DNA from: Serratia surfactantfaciens
Lineage (GTDB): Bacteria > Pseudomonadota > Gammaproteobacteria > Enterobacterales > Enterobacteriaceae
NCBI RefSeq assembly: GCF_001642805.2
Contig: NZ_CP016948.1
Span: 3,596,001 to 3,660,000, forward strand
DNA: 64,000 nt
Reading direction: 5' to 3'
Below the pieces are notes generated by a model that did not search any database, was not told where the DNA came from, and was given only the letters and a program-made list of their open reading frames with translations. The position numbers were made by a program, and so were the translations under genes. Shown piece after piece: positions 9,755 through 19,213 of the stretch (positions are counted from its first letter, which is position 1; the number at the start of each line of letters is the position of its first letter).

Positions 9755-11365
9755 ATGCAGAGCACCCCTAAAAAGGATGTCACGCTCATCGCCATCAGCC
9801 TGTGCAGTATTGCGCTGATCGCCATTTGCCTGATGCTCTTTCCGGCTCAATCCGCGCTTATCGCCAACACCATTTTCAACGGCGTCACCCGGCTGTTCGG
9901 TTCAACCATTCAAATCCTGGTGCTGATCGCCCTGCTGGTGGTGCTGTATCTGGCGTTGAGCAAATACGGCAACATCCGCCTCGGCGAAGGCAAACCGCAA
10001 TACTCCACGCTGGCCTGGCTGTTCATGTTCATCTGCGCCGGCCTCGGCTCGTCCACCCTGTATTGGGGGGTGATGGAGTGGGCGTATTATTACCAGACGC
10101 CGGGGCTGAACATCGCGCCGCGCACCCCAAAGGCGCTGGAATACAGCATCAGCTACTCCTTCTTCCACTGGGGCCTGAGCGCCTGGGCGACCTATGCCCT
10201 CGCTTCGCTGATCATGGCCTACCACTTCCACGTGCGTAAGAACAAAGGGCTCAGCCTGTCGGGGATCATTTCCGCCATCACCGGCGTGCGCGCCAACGGC
10301 CCGATCGGGCGGATGGTGGATCTGATTTTCCTGGTCGCCACCGTCGGCGCCCTCACCATTTCGCTGGTGCTGACCGCCTCCACCTTTACCCGCGGGCTGA
10401 CGGCGTTGACCGGCATCCCGGATAACTTCACGGTACAGGCAACGGTGATCCTGCTGGCGGCGGTGATCTTCTGTCTCAGCTCCTACATCGGCATCGACGG
10501 CGGTATGCAGCGCCTGAGCAAAATGGTCGGCTGGGGCGCCTTCGCCTTTGCCGGGCTGGTGCTGCTGGTCGGCCCGACCGAGTTCACCATCAACAACACC
10601 ATCAACGCCATCGGCCTGACGGCGCAAAACTTCCTGCAGATGAGCCTGTTCACCGACCCGATGGGCGACGGCAGCTTCAGCCGCAGCTGGACGGTGTTCT
10701 ACTGGCTGTGGTGGATCTCCTATACCCCGGGCGTGGCGATGTTCGTCACCCGCGTCTCGCGCGGCCGCAAGATTAAAGAGGTGATCTGGGCGCTGCTGCT
10801 CGGCAGTACCCTCGGCTGCTGGTTCTTCTTCGGCTCGCTGGAAAGTTACGCCATGCACCAGTTCATCAGCGGGCAGCTCAACGTGCCGGAGATCCTCAGC
10901 ACCCAGGGCGGCGAAACCGCCGTGCAGATGCTGCTGACGGCGCTGCCGCTCGGCAAGCTGTTCCTGGCCGCCTATCTGTTCATCATGATCATTTTCCTGG
11001 CCTCCCATATGGACGCCGTGGCCTACACCATGGCCGCCACCAGCACCCGCAACCTGCAGGAAGGGCAAGATCCCAGCCCGATGCTGCGCCTGTTCTGGTG
11101 CGTAGTGATCACCCTGATCCCGCTGTCGATCCTGTTCACCGGCGCTTCGCTGGACACCATGAAAACCACGGTGATCCTGACCGCACTGCCGTTCCTGCTG
11201 GTGCTGCTGGTGAAAACCTACGGCTTCGCCCGCTGGCTGAAGCAGGACTACGCGGCCATTCCGGCGCACCTGATCGAAAGCAGCCCGCCGGCGCTGCCCG
11301 AGGCGCCACCGGCCGCCGAACTCTCCGCTCCATCGTCGTATCAACCACGCCCTATGGCGAAATGA
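9755..11365 (+). CDS. BCCT-family transporter, probable carnitine/betaine uptake (YeaV-like)
   Basis: A 536-residue betaine/carnitine/choline transporter with twelve membrane segments. The family signature is clear: [18 protein letters not shown] followed by [12 protein letters not shown] (about 310-340). Further upstream, [14 protein letters not shown] lines the substrate region. The C-terminal tail of about 40 residues is Pro/Ala-rich and longer than in minimal members. It starts at ATG 9755 after AGGAG. It is first in a run with carnitine monooxygenase genes 25 bases downstream, so L-carnitine or a related quaternary amine is the likely substrate. Confidence 0.87.
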   Translation: MQSTPKKDVTLIAISLCSIALIAICLMLFPAQSALIANTIFNGVTRLFGSTIQILVLIALLVVLYLALSKYGNIRLGEGKPQYSTLAWLFMFICAGLGSSTLYWGVMEWAYYYQTPGLNIAPRTPKALEYSISYSFFHWGLSAWATYALASLIMAYHFHVRKNKGLSLSGIISAITGVRANGPIGRMVDLIFLVATVGALTISLVLTASTFTRGLTALTGIPDNFTVQATVILLAAVIFCLSSYIGIDGGMQRLSKMVGWGAFAFAGLVLLVGPTEFTINNTINAIGLTAQNFLQMSLFTDPMGDGSFSRSWTVFYWLWWISYTPGVAMFVTRVSRGRKIKEVIWALLLGSTLGCWFFFGSLESYAMHQFISGQLNVPEILSTQGGETAVQMLLTALPLGKLFLAAYLFIMIIFLASHMDAVAYTMAATSTRNLQEGQDPSPMLRLFWCVVITLIPLSILFTGASLDTMKTTVILTALPFLLVLLVKTYGFARWLKQDYAAIPAHLIESSPPALPEAPPAAELSAPSSYQPRPMAK

Positions 11366-11390
11366 CAATAAGAAAGAGGAAGGTTAACTT

Positions 11391-12515
11391 ATGAGCACTC
11401 TGATCCCTGAATTTACCTTACCGAAAGATTTCTGCGCCGACGCCCGCGAGGCTTACACCATTCCGGCCCGTTTCTATACCCACCAGGCGGCGTTCGAGCA
11501 CGAAAAAGAGCAGGTGTTCGCCACCAGTTGGATCTGCGTGGCGCACCGCAGCGAGCTCGCCGAACCGAACGACTACATTACCCGCGAGATCATCGGCGAA
11601 AACATTCTGGTGGTGCGCGGCCGCGACAAAGTGCTGCGCGCCTTTTACAACGTCTGCCCGCACCGCGGCCACCAGCTGTTGGCGGGTGACGGCCGGGCGA
11701 AAAACGTCATCACCTGCCCTTACCACGCCTGGGCGTTCAAGCTGGACGGCGAGCTGGCGCACGCGCGCAACTGTGAAAACGTGCAGAACTTCGATAAAGA
11801 AAACTCGCACCTGATGCCGGTGCGGGTCGAAGAATACGCCGGGTTTATCTACGTCAATCTGGACTCGCAGGCCGGCACGGTGGAAGACCAGCTGCCGGGC
11901 CTCGGCGCCAAAGTGCGCGAAGCCTGCCCGCAGGTCGACGATCTCAAGCTGGCGGCGCGCTTCGTCACCCGCACCCCGGCCAACTGGAAGAACATCGTCG
12001 ACAACTACCTCGAGTGCTACCACTGTGGCCCGGCACACCCCGGCTTCGCCGACTCGGTGCAGGTCGATCGCTACTGGCACACCCTGCACGGCAACTGGAC
12101 GCTGCAGTTCGGCTACGCCCGCCCTTCAGAGCAGTCGTTCAAGTTTGAAGAGGGCAAAGAAGCCAGCTTCCACGGCATCTGGCTGTGGCCGTGCACCATG
12201 TTCAACATGCCGCCGCTGGAAGGCATGATGACGGTGATTTACGAATTCCCGGTCGATGCGGAAACCACCCTGCAGCACTACGACATCTACTTTACCAACG
12301 CCGAGTTGAGCGAGGAGCAGCTCAAGCTGATCGACTGGTACCGCGACGTGTTCCGCCCGGAAGACCTGCGGCTGGTGGAGAGCGTGCAAAAAGGCCTCAA
12401 ATCGCGCGGCTATCGCGGGCAGGGGCGCATCATGGCCGACGGCGCCGGCAGCGGCGTCAGCGAACACGGCATCGCCCACTTCCACAATCTGCTGGCGCAG
12501 GTTTATCAACCCTGA
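11391..12515 (+). CDS. cntA: Carnitine monooxygenase oxygenase subunit (CntA/YeaW)
   Basis: A 374-residue Rieske oxygenase, the length of E. coli YeaW. The Rieske [2Fe-2S] ligands are C89, H91, C109 and H112. The mononuclear iron motif NYLECYHCGPAH gives H211 and H216. At the position where most Rieske oxygenases have the bridging Asp, this protein has Glu (E208), a known mark of the CntA/YeaW group. It cleaves carnitine to trimethylamine and malic semialdehyde with electrons from CntB. AGAAAGAGGAAGG precedes the ATG. Its reductase gene lies two genes downstream, with an aldehyde dehydrogenase between them. Confidence 0.92.
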   Translation: MSTLIPEFTLPKDFCADAREAYTIPARFYTHQAAFEHEKEQVFATSWICVAHRSELAEPNDYITREIIGENILVVRGRDKVLRAFYNVCPHRGHQLLAGDGRAKNVITCPYHAWAFKLDGELAHARNCENVQNFDKENSHLMPVRVEEYAGFIYVNLDSQAGTVEDQLPGLGAKVREACPQVDDLKLAARFVTRTPANWKNIVDNYLECYHCGPAHPGFADSVQVDRYWHTLHGNWTLQFGYARPSEQSFKFEEGKEASFHGIWLWPCTMFNMPPLEGMMTVIYEFPVDAETTLQHYDIYFTNAELSEEQLKLIDWYRDVFRPEDLRLVESVQKGLKSRGYRGQGRIMADGAGSGVSEHGIAHFHNLLAQVYQP

Positions 12516-12521
12516 TGCGAC

Positions 12522-12540
12522 GGGGCCCACGGGCCCCTTT
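12522..12540 (+). terminator. Intra-operon hairpin after cntA
   Basis: GGGGCCC-AC-GGGCCCC is followed by only three T. It is probably a processing or stabilising stem, or a weak terminator that lowers expression of the downstream genes relative to the oxygenase. Confidence 0.4.
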
Positions 12541-12561
12541 CCCTGACTTGTGAGGTTCTTT

Positions 12562-14010
12562 GTGAATATTTCCGATCGGGCGCTACTGCGTCAACAGGCA
12601 TACATCAACGGCCAGTGGCGCGACGCCGACAACCAGGAAACGCTGCCGGTGAGCGATCCTGCCACCGGCCAACTCATCGGCAGCGTGCCCAATATGGCGA
12701 CGGCCGAAACCCAACGGGCGATCGACGCCGCTCAGCAAGCGCTGGAAGGCTGGCGCGCGCTGCCGGCGCAACAGCGCGCCCAGCTGCTGCGCCGCTGGTT
12801 CGAACTGATGTTGGAACACCAGCAGGATCTGGCCAGCCTGATGACGCTGGAACAAGGCAAACCGCTGGCGGAGTCGCTGGGCGAGATCCGCTACGCCGCT
12901 TCCTTTATCGAATGGTTCGCCGAACAGGCCAAGCGCACCAACGGCAACATCATTCCTTCGCCGAGCAGCGACAAACGCCTGATGGTGCTGAAGCAAGGCA
13001 TCGGCGTGTGCGCGGCGATCACGCCGTGGAACTTCCCGGCGGCGATGATCACCCGCAAGGCCGCGCCGGCGCTGGCGGCCGGTTGTACGCTGGTGGTCAA
13101 ACCCGCCAACGAGACCCCTTACTCGGCGCTGGCGATGGCCGAGTTGGCCGAGCGCGCCGGCATTCCCGCCGGGGTGTTCAACGTGGTGACCGGCAACTCG
13201 CAGGCGATCGGCGCCGAGCTGACCCGCCACCCGCAGGTGCGCAAACTCAGCTTTACCGGTTCCACGCCGGTGGGCAGGCTGCTGATGCGCCAGAGCTCGG
13301 ACACCATCAAGAAGGTATCGCTGGAACTGGGCGGCAACGCGCCGTTCATCGTGTTTGACGATGCGGACATCGATGCCGCGGTGGAAGGCGCGCTGATCGC
13401 CAAATACCGCAACGCCGGGCAGACCTGCGTGTGCGTCAACCGGTTCTACATACAACGCGGCGTTTACACCCAGTTCGCCGAAAAATTTGTCGCCCGGGTA
13501 GCGGCGCTGCAGGTCGGCAACGGCTTCGAACCGGGCGTGCAAATAGGCCCGCTGATCAACCGCAAGGCGCGCGACAAGGTGCTGGAGCTACTCGATGATG
13601 CGCTGAGCAAAGGCGCCCAGGTGCTGACCGGCGCCACGCCGCACGCGCTGGGCGGCAACTTCTTCACCCCGACGGTGCTGGGCGACGTGCAGCCCGGCTC
13701 ACTGCTGCTGGAAGAAGAGATCTTCGGCCCGGTCGCGCCGCTGGTGGTGTTCGATGACGAGGCCGAGGCGATTCGCCAGGCCAACGATACCATCTACGGC
13801 TTGGCCGCCTACTTCTACACCCGCGATGCGGCGCGCATCTGGCGCGTTTCGGAACGGCTGGAGTACGGCATGGTCGGCATCAATACCGGGCTTATCTCCA
13901 ACGAAGTGGCGCCTTTCGGCGGGGTGAAACAGTCGGGCCTGGGGCGCGAAGGCTCCGAATACGGCATCGAAGACTATCTGGAGCTCAAATACCTGTGCCA
14001 GGCGGTATAA
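12562..14010 (+). CDS. GabD-like aldehyde dehydrogenase, probable malic semialdehyde dehydrogenase
   Basis: A protein of about 482 residues of the succinate-semialdehyde dehydrogenase class. The catalytic Cys is in NAGQTCVCVN (about 278-287) and the general-base Glu in LELGGNAPF; ITPWNFP and FTGSTPVG belong to the NAD(P) fold. I chose GTG 12562 because TGAGG sits six bases before it; an in-frame GTG at 12550 is possible. It lies between cntA and cntB. The natural aldehyde there is malic semialdehyde (3-hydroxysuccinate semialdehyde), a close analogue of succinate semialdehyde, so oxidation to malate is the inferred reaction. E. coli yeaWX has no such gene between the subunits. Confidence 0.8.
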   Translation: MNISDRALLRQQAYINGQWRDADNQETLPVSDPATGQLIGSVPNMATAETQRAIDAAQQALEGWRALPAQQRAQLLRRWFELMLEHQQDLASLMTLEQGKPLAESLGEIRYAASFIEWFAEQAKRTNGNIIPSPSSDKRLMVLKQGIGVCAAITPWNFPAAMITRKAAPALAAGCTLVVKPANETPYSALAMAELAERAGIPAGVFNVVTGNSQAIGAELTRHPQVRKLSFTGSTPVGRLLMRQSSDTIKKVSLELGGNAPFIVFDDADIDAAVEGALIAKYRNAGQTCVCVNRFYIQRGVYTQFAEKFVARVAALQVGNGFEPGVQIGPLINRKARDKVLELLDDALSKGAQVLTGATPHALGGNFFTPTVLGDVQPGSLLLEEEIFGPVAPLVVFDDEAEAIRQANDTIYGLAAYFYTRDAARIWRVSERLEYGMVGINTGLISNEVAPFGGVKQSGLGREGSEYGIEDYLELKYLCQAV

Positions 14011-14020
14011 CTTTTTCATG

Positions 14021-14039
14021 CGCGGGGACGCCCGCGCTT
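14021..14039 (+). terminator. Intra-operon hairpin before cntB
   Basis: GCGCGGG-ga-CGCCCGCGC sits between the aldehyde dehydrogenase and cntB and is followed by TTTGG. Like the hairpin after cntA it has too few T for efficient termination. Confidence 0.35.
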
Positions 14040-14051
14040 TGGAGCCAATGA

Positions 14052-15017
14052 ATGACCAGCTATCAGATGCTTGATGTTCGCGTCGTCGACATCGAAACCG
14101 TCACCGCACAGGTCAAGCGCTTTACCCTGGCGGATCCCCAAGGCCGGCCGTTGCCCGCCTTCAGCGGCGGCAGCCACATCATCGTGCAGATGCAGGACGG
14201 CGAGCGGCGCTACAGCAACGCCTATTCGCTGCTCAGCTCGCCGTTCGAGCTCGAACATTATCAGATTGCCGTCCGACGCGAATCCCCTTCCAAAGGCGGT
14301 TCCGACTTCATGCACGACCGCCTCGCAGTCGGCGATGCGCTGACCATCAGCACCCCGAATAACCTGTTCGCGCTGGCGCCGGAGGCGCAGCATCACGTGC
14401 TGATCGCCGGCGGCATCGGCATCACGCCGTTTATGGCCCATCTGCACGAGCTGCAGCGCAGCGGGCAACGCTATCATCTGCACTATTGCTTCCACAGCGA
14501 GGAACACAACGCCTTTCAGCAACAGCTGATGCAAGCGCCATTCGCCGACCACGTCAGTTGTCATGTCTCCAGCCTTAACGGCCGGTTGGATCTGGCGCGC
14601 ACGCTGGCCGACGTGGAACCCGGCGCTCATATCTACGTCTGCGGCCCAGCGGCGCTGAACGAAGCGGTTTACCAGATCGCCGCCGAACTGGGCATTAACC
14701 CGGCGCGTTTACACAGCGAGGCCTTTGCCGCCGAAAACACGGCGGGCGGCGCCTTTACGCTGGTGCTGGCTCGCTCGGGCGTTGAGCTTGAAGTGGCGGA
14801 AGACATGACCATCCTGCAGGCGCTGGAAAACAGCAAGGCGGCCAAGGTTGAGTGCCTGTGCCGCGAAGGCATTTGCGGCACCTGTGAAACCCGCATCGTC
14901 GAAGGGGAAGCCGATCACCGCGATCAGTATCTCAGTGACGAAGAGCGCGCAGCGCAGCAAACCCTGTTGATCTGCTGCTCACGCGCCAAAGGCAGCCGGC
15001 TGGTGCTGGATCTGTAA
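14052..15017 (+). CDS. cntB: Carnitine monooxygenase reductase subunit (CntB/YeaX)
   Basis: A 321-residue flavin reductase, the length of E. coli YeaX. The N-terminal ferredoxin-reductase fold has RRYSNAYSL (flavin binding) and GGIGITPFM (nucleotide binding). The C-terminal plant-type [2Fe-2S] domain has CLCREGICGTCE and a later CCS. It passes electrons from NAD(P)H through flavin and [2Fe-2S] to CntA. It starts at ATG 14052. It is the last gene of the operon and is followed by a terminator shared with the convergent ABC transporter operon. Confidence 0.91.
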   Translation: MTSYQMLDVRVVDIETVTAQVKRFTLADPQGRPLPAFSGGSHIIVQMQDGERRYSNAYSLLSSPFELEHYQIAVRRESPSKGGSDFMHDRLAVGDALTISTPNNLFALAPEAQHHVLIAGGIGITPFMAHLHELQRSGQRYHLHYCFHSEEHNAFQQQLMQAPFADHVSCHVSSLNGRLDLARTLADVEPGAHIYVCGPAALNEAVYQIAAELGINPARLHSEAFAAENTAGGAFTLVLARSGVELEVAEDMTILQALENSKAAKVECLCREGICGTCETRIVEGEADHRDQYLSDEERAAQQTLLICCSRAKGSRLVLDL

Positions 15018-15020
15018 ACG

Positions 15021-15042
15021 AAGCGCCCGCATCAGCGGGCGT
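15021..15042. terminator. Hairpin between cntB and the ABC transporter operon
   Basis: GCGCCCGC-atca-GCGGGCG lies between the convergent stop codons. It has no long T tract on either strand, so termination strength is uncertain. Confidence 0.5.
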
Positions 15043-15047
15043 CCTGA

Positions 15048-16118
15048 TTAGGCTTTCGGGAATATCCACAGATGCTCGGCCGGCAGGGAGAGCCGGCACA
15101 GCGCCTGCTCGCGCGCCTCGTGGCCGTAGGCGCGCACCACGAAATCTTCGGCCACGGTGCGGAACAGGTATTCCCAGCGATCGCCGAGATACATGCTGGT
15201 CAGCAACGGCAGCTCAAGCTGGTTGCCCTGCGGATCTTCGCCCAACCGCACGCGCTCCACGCGGATCACCGCCGTCCCCTCCTGGCCAACCTGCACGCCT
15301 GCGCCCGCTTTGCCCCACAGCGCCCAATCCTTGCCTTCGATACGCGCCCGATCGCCTTCCAGCGCCACGATCTTGCCCGGCAAGCGGTTGTTGCTGCCCA
15401 TGAACTCGGCGGTGAACAGCGTAGTGGGCGAGCCGTACATCTCCTGCGGCGTGCCCTGCTGCTCGATTTTGCCGTTATTGAGCAGCAGGATGCGATCGGA
15501 GATGGCCATCGCCTCGTTTTGATCGTGAGTCACCATCAGGGCCGACAGACCAAGTTTGATGATCAGTTCACGCAGGAATACCCGCGCCTCTTCACGCAGC
15601 TTGGCGTCGAGGTTGGACAGCGGCTCATCCAGCAGGATCACCGGTGGGTTGTAGACCAGTGCGCGGCCGATCGCCACGCGCTGCTGCTGGCCGCCGGAAA
15701 GCTGGTGCGGGTGGCGCTTGGCTAAATGCCCCAGCCCGAGCTGATCCAGCACCGCCTGTACCCGCTGGGCGATCTCCGCCGAGCCGGTCTTACGCAGCTT
15801 CAGCGGGTAAGCGACGTTCTCAAACACCGTTTTATGCGGCCACAGGGCGTAGGACTGAAACACCAGCCCCAGATTGCGCTCTTCGGCGGGAATTTCGCTG
15901 CGCGCGCTGCCGTTGTACACCGCGCTGTTGCCGATGACGATCCGTCCCTGGCTCGGTTTCTCCAGCCCGGCCACCGCCCGCAGCAGCGTGGTTTTGCCGC
16001 TGCCCGACGGGCCCAGCAACGAGACCACTTCGCCCCGTTTGAGATCCATCGACACCCCTTTCAGCACCGGGTTGTCGCCATAGGTCAAATGCAGATTCTC
16101 TACCGAAAGTTCAATCAT
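15048..16118 (-). CDS. ABC transporter ATP-binding protein, FbpC/AfuC type
   Basis: A 356-residue ATPase. Walker A is GPSGSGKTT (about 36-44), the signature is LSGGQQQR, Walker B is VILLDEPLSNLD, and the switch His is in MVTHDQ. A C-terminal TOBE-like domain follows. Its start codon lies within the end of the permease gene (8-base overlap), so the two are translationally coupled. It powers the importer formed with the fused permease and the periplasmic binding protein upstream. Substrate class is discussed under the binding protein. Confidence 0.88.
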   Translation of the reverse strand: MIELSVENLHLTYGDNPVLKGVSMDLKRGEVVSLLGPSGSGKTTLLRAVAGLEKPSQGRIVIGNSAVYNGSARSEIPAEERNLGLVFQSYALWPHKTVFENVAYPLKLRKTGSAEIAQRVQAVLDQLGLGHLAKRHPHQLSGGQQQRVAIGRALVYNPPVILLDEPLSNLDAKLREEARVFLRELIIKLGLSALMVTHDQNEAMAISDRILLLNNGKIEQQGTPQEMYGSPTTLFTAEFMGSNNRLPGKIVALEGDRARIEGKDWALWGKAGAGVQVGQEGTAVIRVERVRLGEDPQGNQLELPLLTSMYLGDRWEYLFRTVAEDFVVRAYGHEAREQALCRLSLPAEHLWIFPKA

Positions 16119-17880
16119 GTAATTTCACTCCAAAGCGCAAGGCGATCCCTAACCCCAGCACCACCAGCAGAATATTGATGAACGACAGCGCGGCGACGAT
16201 ATCGATAGCGCCCGCGGCCCACAGGGAAACCAGCATCGAGCCGATGGTTTCCGTGCCCGGAGACAGCAGATACACCCCGGTGGAATATTCGCGTTCAAAG
16301 ATCAGGAACATCAGCAGCCAGGAGCCGATCAGGCCGTAGCGCGACAGCGGAATGGTCACGTGGCGGGTGATCTGGCCGCGGCTGGCGCCGGCGCTGCGCG
16401 CCGCCTCCTCCAGCTCCGGCCCCACCTGCAGCAGCGTGGAAGAGATCAGCCTCAACCCATAGGCCATCCACACCACGGTGTACGCCAGCCAGACGCTGAA
16501 GATGGTGCTGCGCAGCGAACGCAGCCAGACAATCCCGTTCTCACGCAGCCACTCGGCCATCGGCAGCGCCGACAGCCACCCTTCCTTGAGCGATTTGTCC
16601 AGCCACATCGGCAGGAACAGAAACACCCACAGGAACGCCAGACCGGCCAACAGCCCCGGCACCGCGCGCGGCACCAGCACGCTGTAGTCGAGGAAGCGCG
16701 TGGCGCCATCCGGCTTGCGGTGCATGGCGATGCCGATAAACAGGTAACACGCCACCGCCAGCGCCCCGCCGATCACCCCGATCGCCATCGAGTTGACGAT
16801 GGCGCGCAGCAGGTTGGGCTGCGCCCAGATGGTGCGGAAGGTGTTGATCGACAGTTCGTCCCAGACAGACACGCCCACGCCCCAGTTGGAGATAAAGGCC
16901 CGCAGCACCACGCCGATCAGCGGCACGCCGATGGTGATGGTCAGCCAGAACACCACCACCGCACCGGCCACCCAGCGCCATTTGCCGAGCGGCAATGCGC
17001 GAGCCTGCGAGGCTTTGCCCTTGACGGTGACGAAGCGGTTGGCGGTGCGCATCAGCCGGCGCTGCAGCATCACCAGCGGAATGGTGATGCAGATCAGCAC
17101 CACCGCTACCGCCGCCATCAGATGGTAAGACGGCGTGCCCAGCTTGTTGGTCAACTGGTACAGGTAGGTCGCCAGCACCAGGTTGCCTTCCGGATCGCCC
17201 AGCACCAGCATCAGGCCGAACACTTCCAACCCGAGGAAGAACAGCAGCACCCCGGCGTACAGGATAGACGGCCGCACCATCGGCAGGCTGACGGCGGTCA
17301 TCACCTGCAGCGGTGTAGCGCCGGCGGTGCGCGCCGCTTCTTCAACGTCAGAACCCACGCTGCGCAGCGCCGAGGAGATGTACAGGTAGGCGTGGGGCAC
17401 GTGCGTTAACCCGGCGATCACCACAATGCTGGCCATCGAATAGATGTTCCACGGCACGAAGCCCAACAACGCCTCCGCCCACAGTGAGAAGAAGCCCACC
17501 GGCCCCGCCGCCACCACATAGCCGAAGCCCAGCACCATCGGCGACACGAAGATCGGCACCAGAATCAGCGGTTCGATGATCCGCCGCCCCGGCAGATCGG
17601 TGCGCACCATCAGGAAGGCCAAAATGCCGCCGAGCGGGATGGCGATGATCACCAGACCGAATGCCAGAATAAAGCCGCTTCTCAGCGCCTTGTAGAAATC
17701 CGGATCGGTAAAGATGAACTCGAAGGCCTCCAGGCTGAAGACCTTGGAAGGGGAGAAAAACGGAGCCGAGAGGAAGCTTTGAATGATGATAAAAGACAGG
17801 GGGACATAGATAACCAGCGCGGTTATCAACACCACCAGGCCGCGCGGCAGGCTCTGCCACTTTCTGCGCCATGCTTGCAT
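16111..17880 (-). CDS. ABC transporter permease, fused double-domain (FbpB/AfuB type)
   Basis: A 589-residue inner-membrane protein with about twelve segments. It contains two copies of the permease domain, each with an EAA loop: one near VEEAARTAGATPLQ (about 176-189) and one near LEEAARSAGASRGQ (about 480-493). Such fusions are typical of FbpB and AfuB. The start at ATG 17880 follows GGGAG. It is 78 bases downstream of the binding protein gene; that gap contains a GC-rich inverted repeat, which may explain higher expression of the binding protein. Confidence 0.88.
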   Translation of the reverse strand: MQAWRRKWQSLPRGLVVLITALVIYVPLSFIIIQSFLSAPFFSPSKVFSLEAFEFIFTDPDFYKALRSGFILAFGLVIIAIPLGGILAFLMVRTDLPGRRIIEPLILVPIFVSPMVLGFGYVVAAGPVGFFSLWAEALLGFVPWNIYSMASIVVIAGLTHVPHAYLYISSALRSVGSDVEEAARTAGATPLQVMTAVSLPMVRPSILYAGVLLFFLGLEVFGLMLVLGDPEGNLVLATYLYQLTNKLGTPSYHLMAAVAVVLICITIPLVMLQRRLMRTANRFVTVKGKASQARALPLGKWRWVAGAVVVFWLTITIGVPLIGVVLRAFISNWGVGVSVWDELSINTFRTIWAQPNLLRAIVNSMAIGVIGGALAVACYLFIGIAMHRKPDGATRFLDYSVLVPRAVPGLLAGLAFLWVFLFLPMWLDKSLKEGWLSALPMAEWLRENGIVWLRSLRSTIFSVWLAYTVVWMAYGLRLISSTLLQVGPELEEAARSAGASRGQITRHVTIPLSRYGLIGSWLLMFLIFEREYSTGVYLLSPGTETIGSMLVSLWAAGAIDIVAALSFINILLVVLGLGIALRFGVKLHD

Positions 17881-17958
17881 AAATGCTCCCTATGGTTGTA
17901 AACGACGACCAAAGGGCGCGCGCCGGTGCGACAGGCGCGCGTCCGAATGCAGTCCCTG

Positions 17959-19050
17959 TTATTTCGCCGCCGCGGCGCGCCATTGTTTGATGTAGTCGAG
18001 ACGCTTGGCCGGCTGCAGATATTCCAGCAGGCTGTCGTCGACCGGAATCGGCTTGAGCGCATTGCCCAGCAGCTTGGTCATGCCGTCGATGTCGTTCTTG
18101 CCTTCGATATCGTTGCGGATCGAGGGAATGTCAGCCTGGTTGGCGAGGATATTTTGCCCTTTCTCCGACAGCACGTAGTCGAACCACAGCTTGGCGGCGT
18201 TAGGGTTGCCGGCCTCTTTGCTGATGAAGCTCACGCGCGACAGCACCAGGGTGTAGTCTTTCGGATAGACGATGCCAAGCGACGGATCGCTCTTGGCGCG
18301 CGCCTCGGCGTACGAGCCAAGGATATTGAAACCGATCAGGTTTTCACCGGAAGAGACGCGCTCCATCATGGTGCCGGTGGAGGATTGCACCGCCAGCCCG
18401 CCCTTGGCCACGTCAGCCAGCGTTTTGAAGTAGTTGGGATCGGCCTTGAAGTCCTGCACCGACAGCATGAAGCCGACGCCGGATTTTTCGATGTCGTAAG
18501 TGGTGACTTTCTTCTTGAATTTGTCCGTCTGGCCGGCGATCAGCTTGGCCAGCGCCGCATGCGAATCCGGCACATCCCCTTGCGGGATCAGGCGTTTGTT
18601 ATAGATAAACACCACCGGCTCATAGGTCGTGCCATACACTTTCTCTTGCCATACCGCCCATTTCGGCAGTTGAGCCTGCTCGGGGGAGGCGTATTCCTGC
18701 GCGTAATCGCCCGCCAGTTTCAAAATGGTGTCCATCGACGAGCTCCACACCACGTCGCCGCTGGTGCCGCCGGCCGCCTGCTCGCTGATAAAGCGGTTAT
18801 ATAGCTCGGTGCTGTTCATGTCGTTGTATTCGACCTTGATGCCCGGATACAACGCCTCAAACCCCTGGATCAATGGCGCTGCCGCCTTGGTGTCGGTGGT
18901 CGAGTAAATCACCACCTTGCCTTCTTTCTTCGCGCCGTCGACCAGCTTCTGATAGTCGGCGGGGTAACCCGCCGGGAAGGCCGCATAGGCGGAAACGGAA
19001 CCCAGTAAGGTGATTGCAGCCACGGTAGCGCTGATTCTTTTCATCATCAT
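17959..19050 (-). CDS. Periplasmic substrate-binding protein, AfuA/FbpA-like
   Basis: A protein of about 363 residues with a Sec signal peptide (MMMKRISATVAAITLLGSVSAYA). It starts at one of three consecutive ATG codons (19044-19050) after AGGGG. The mature part begins like family 1/6 binding proteins (KEGKVVIYSTTDTKAAAPLIQ). I could not find the adjacent tyrosine pair that binds iron in FbpA. The SGDVVWSSSMD stretch resembles binding proteins for phosphorylated sugars or organophosphonates. The substrate is therefore open: hexose phosphate (AfuA was shown to bind sugar phosphates), another anion, or ferric iron. It is the first gene of a three-gene operon. Confidence 0.8.
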   Translation of the reverse strand: MMMKRISATVAAITLLGSVSAYAAFPAGYPADYQKLVDGAKKEGKVVIYSTTDTKAAAPLIQGFEALYPGIKVEYNDMNSTELYNRFISEQAAGGTSGDVVWSSSMDTILKLAGDYAQEYASPEQAQLPKWAVWQEKVYGTTYEPVVFIYNKRLIPQGDVPDSHAALAKLIAGQTDKFKKKVTTYDIEKSGVGFMLSVQDFKADPNYFKTLADVAKGGLAVQSSTGTMMERVSSGENLIGFNILGSYAEARAKSDPSLGIVYPKDYTLVLSRVSFISKEAGNPNAAKLWFDYVLSEKGQNILANQADIPSIRNDIEGKNDIDGMTKLLGNALKPIPVDDSLLEYLQPAKRLDYIKQWRAAAAK

Positions 19051-19170
19051 CCATCCCCTGATAACATTTAACAAACCAAAAATTAACATATAGTTAATAA
19101 GCACGACGAGGCAACGGCGTTGCTTTGTTATCTTTCGGTTTTGTGAGGTTGGACGATTTTCAAACAATGA

Positions 19171-19193
19171 AAAAGCCCGACAGCGCGGGCTTT
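19171..19193. terminator. Hairpin downstream of the EamA gene
   Basis: AAAGCCCG-acagcg-CGGGCTTT is flanked by A and T runs. It can end the EamA transcript on the minus strand before the binding-protein promoter. Confidence 0.55.
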
Positions 19194-19213
19194 GCGGTAC
19201 TGACTGTCGCAGA

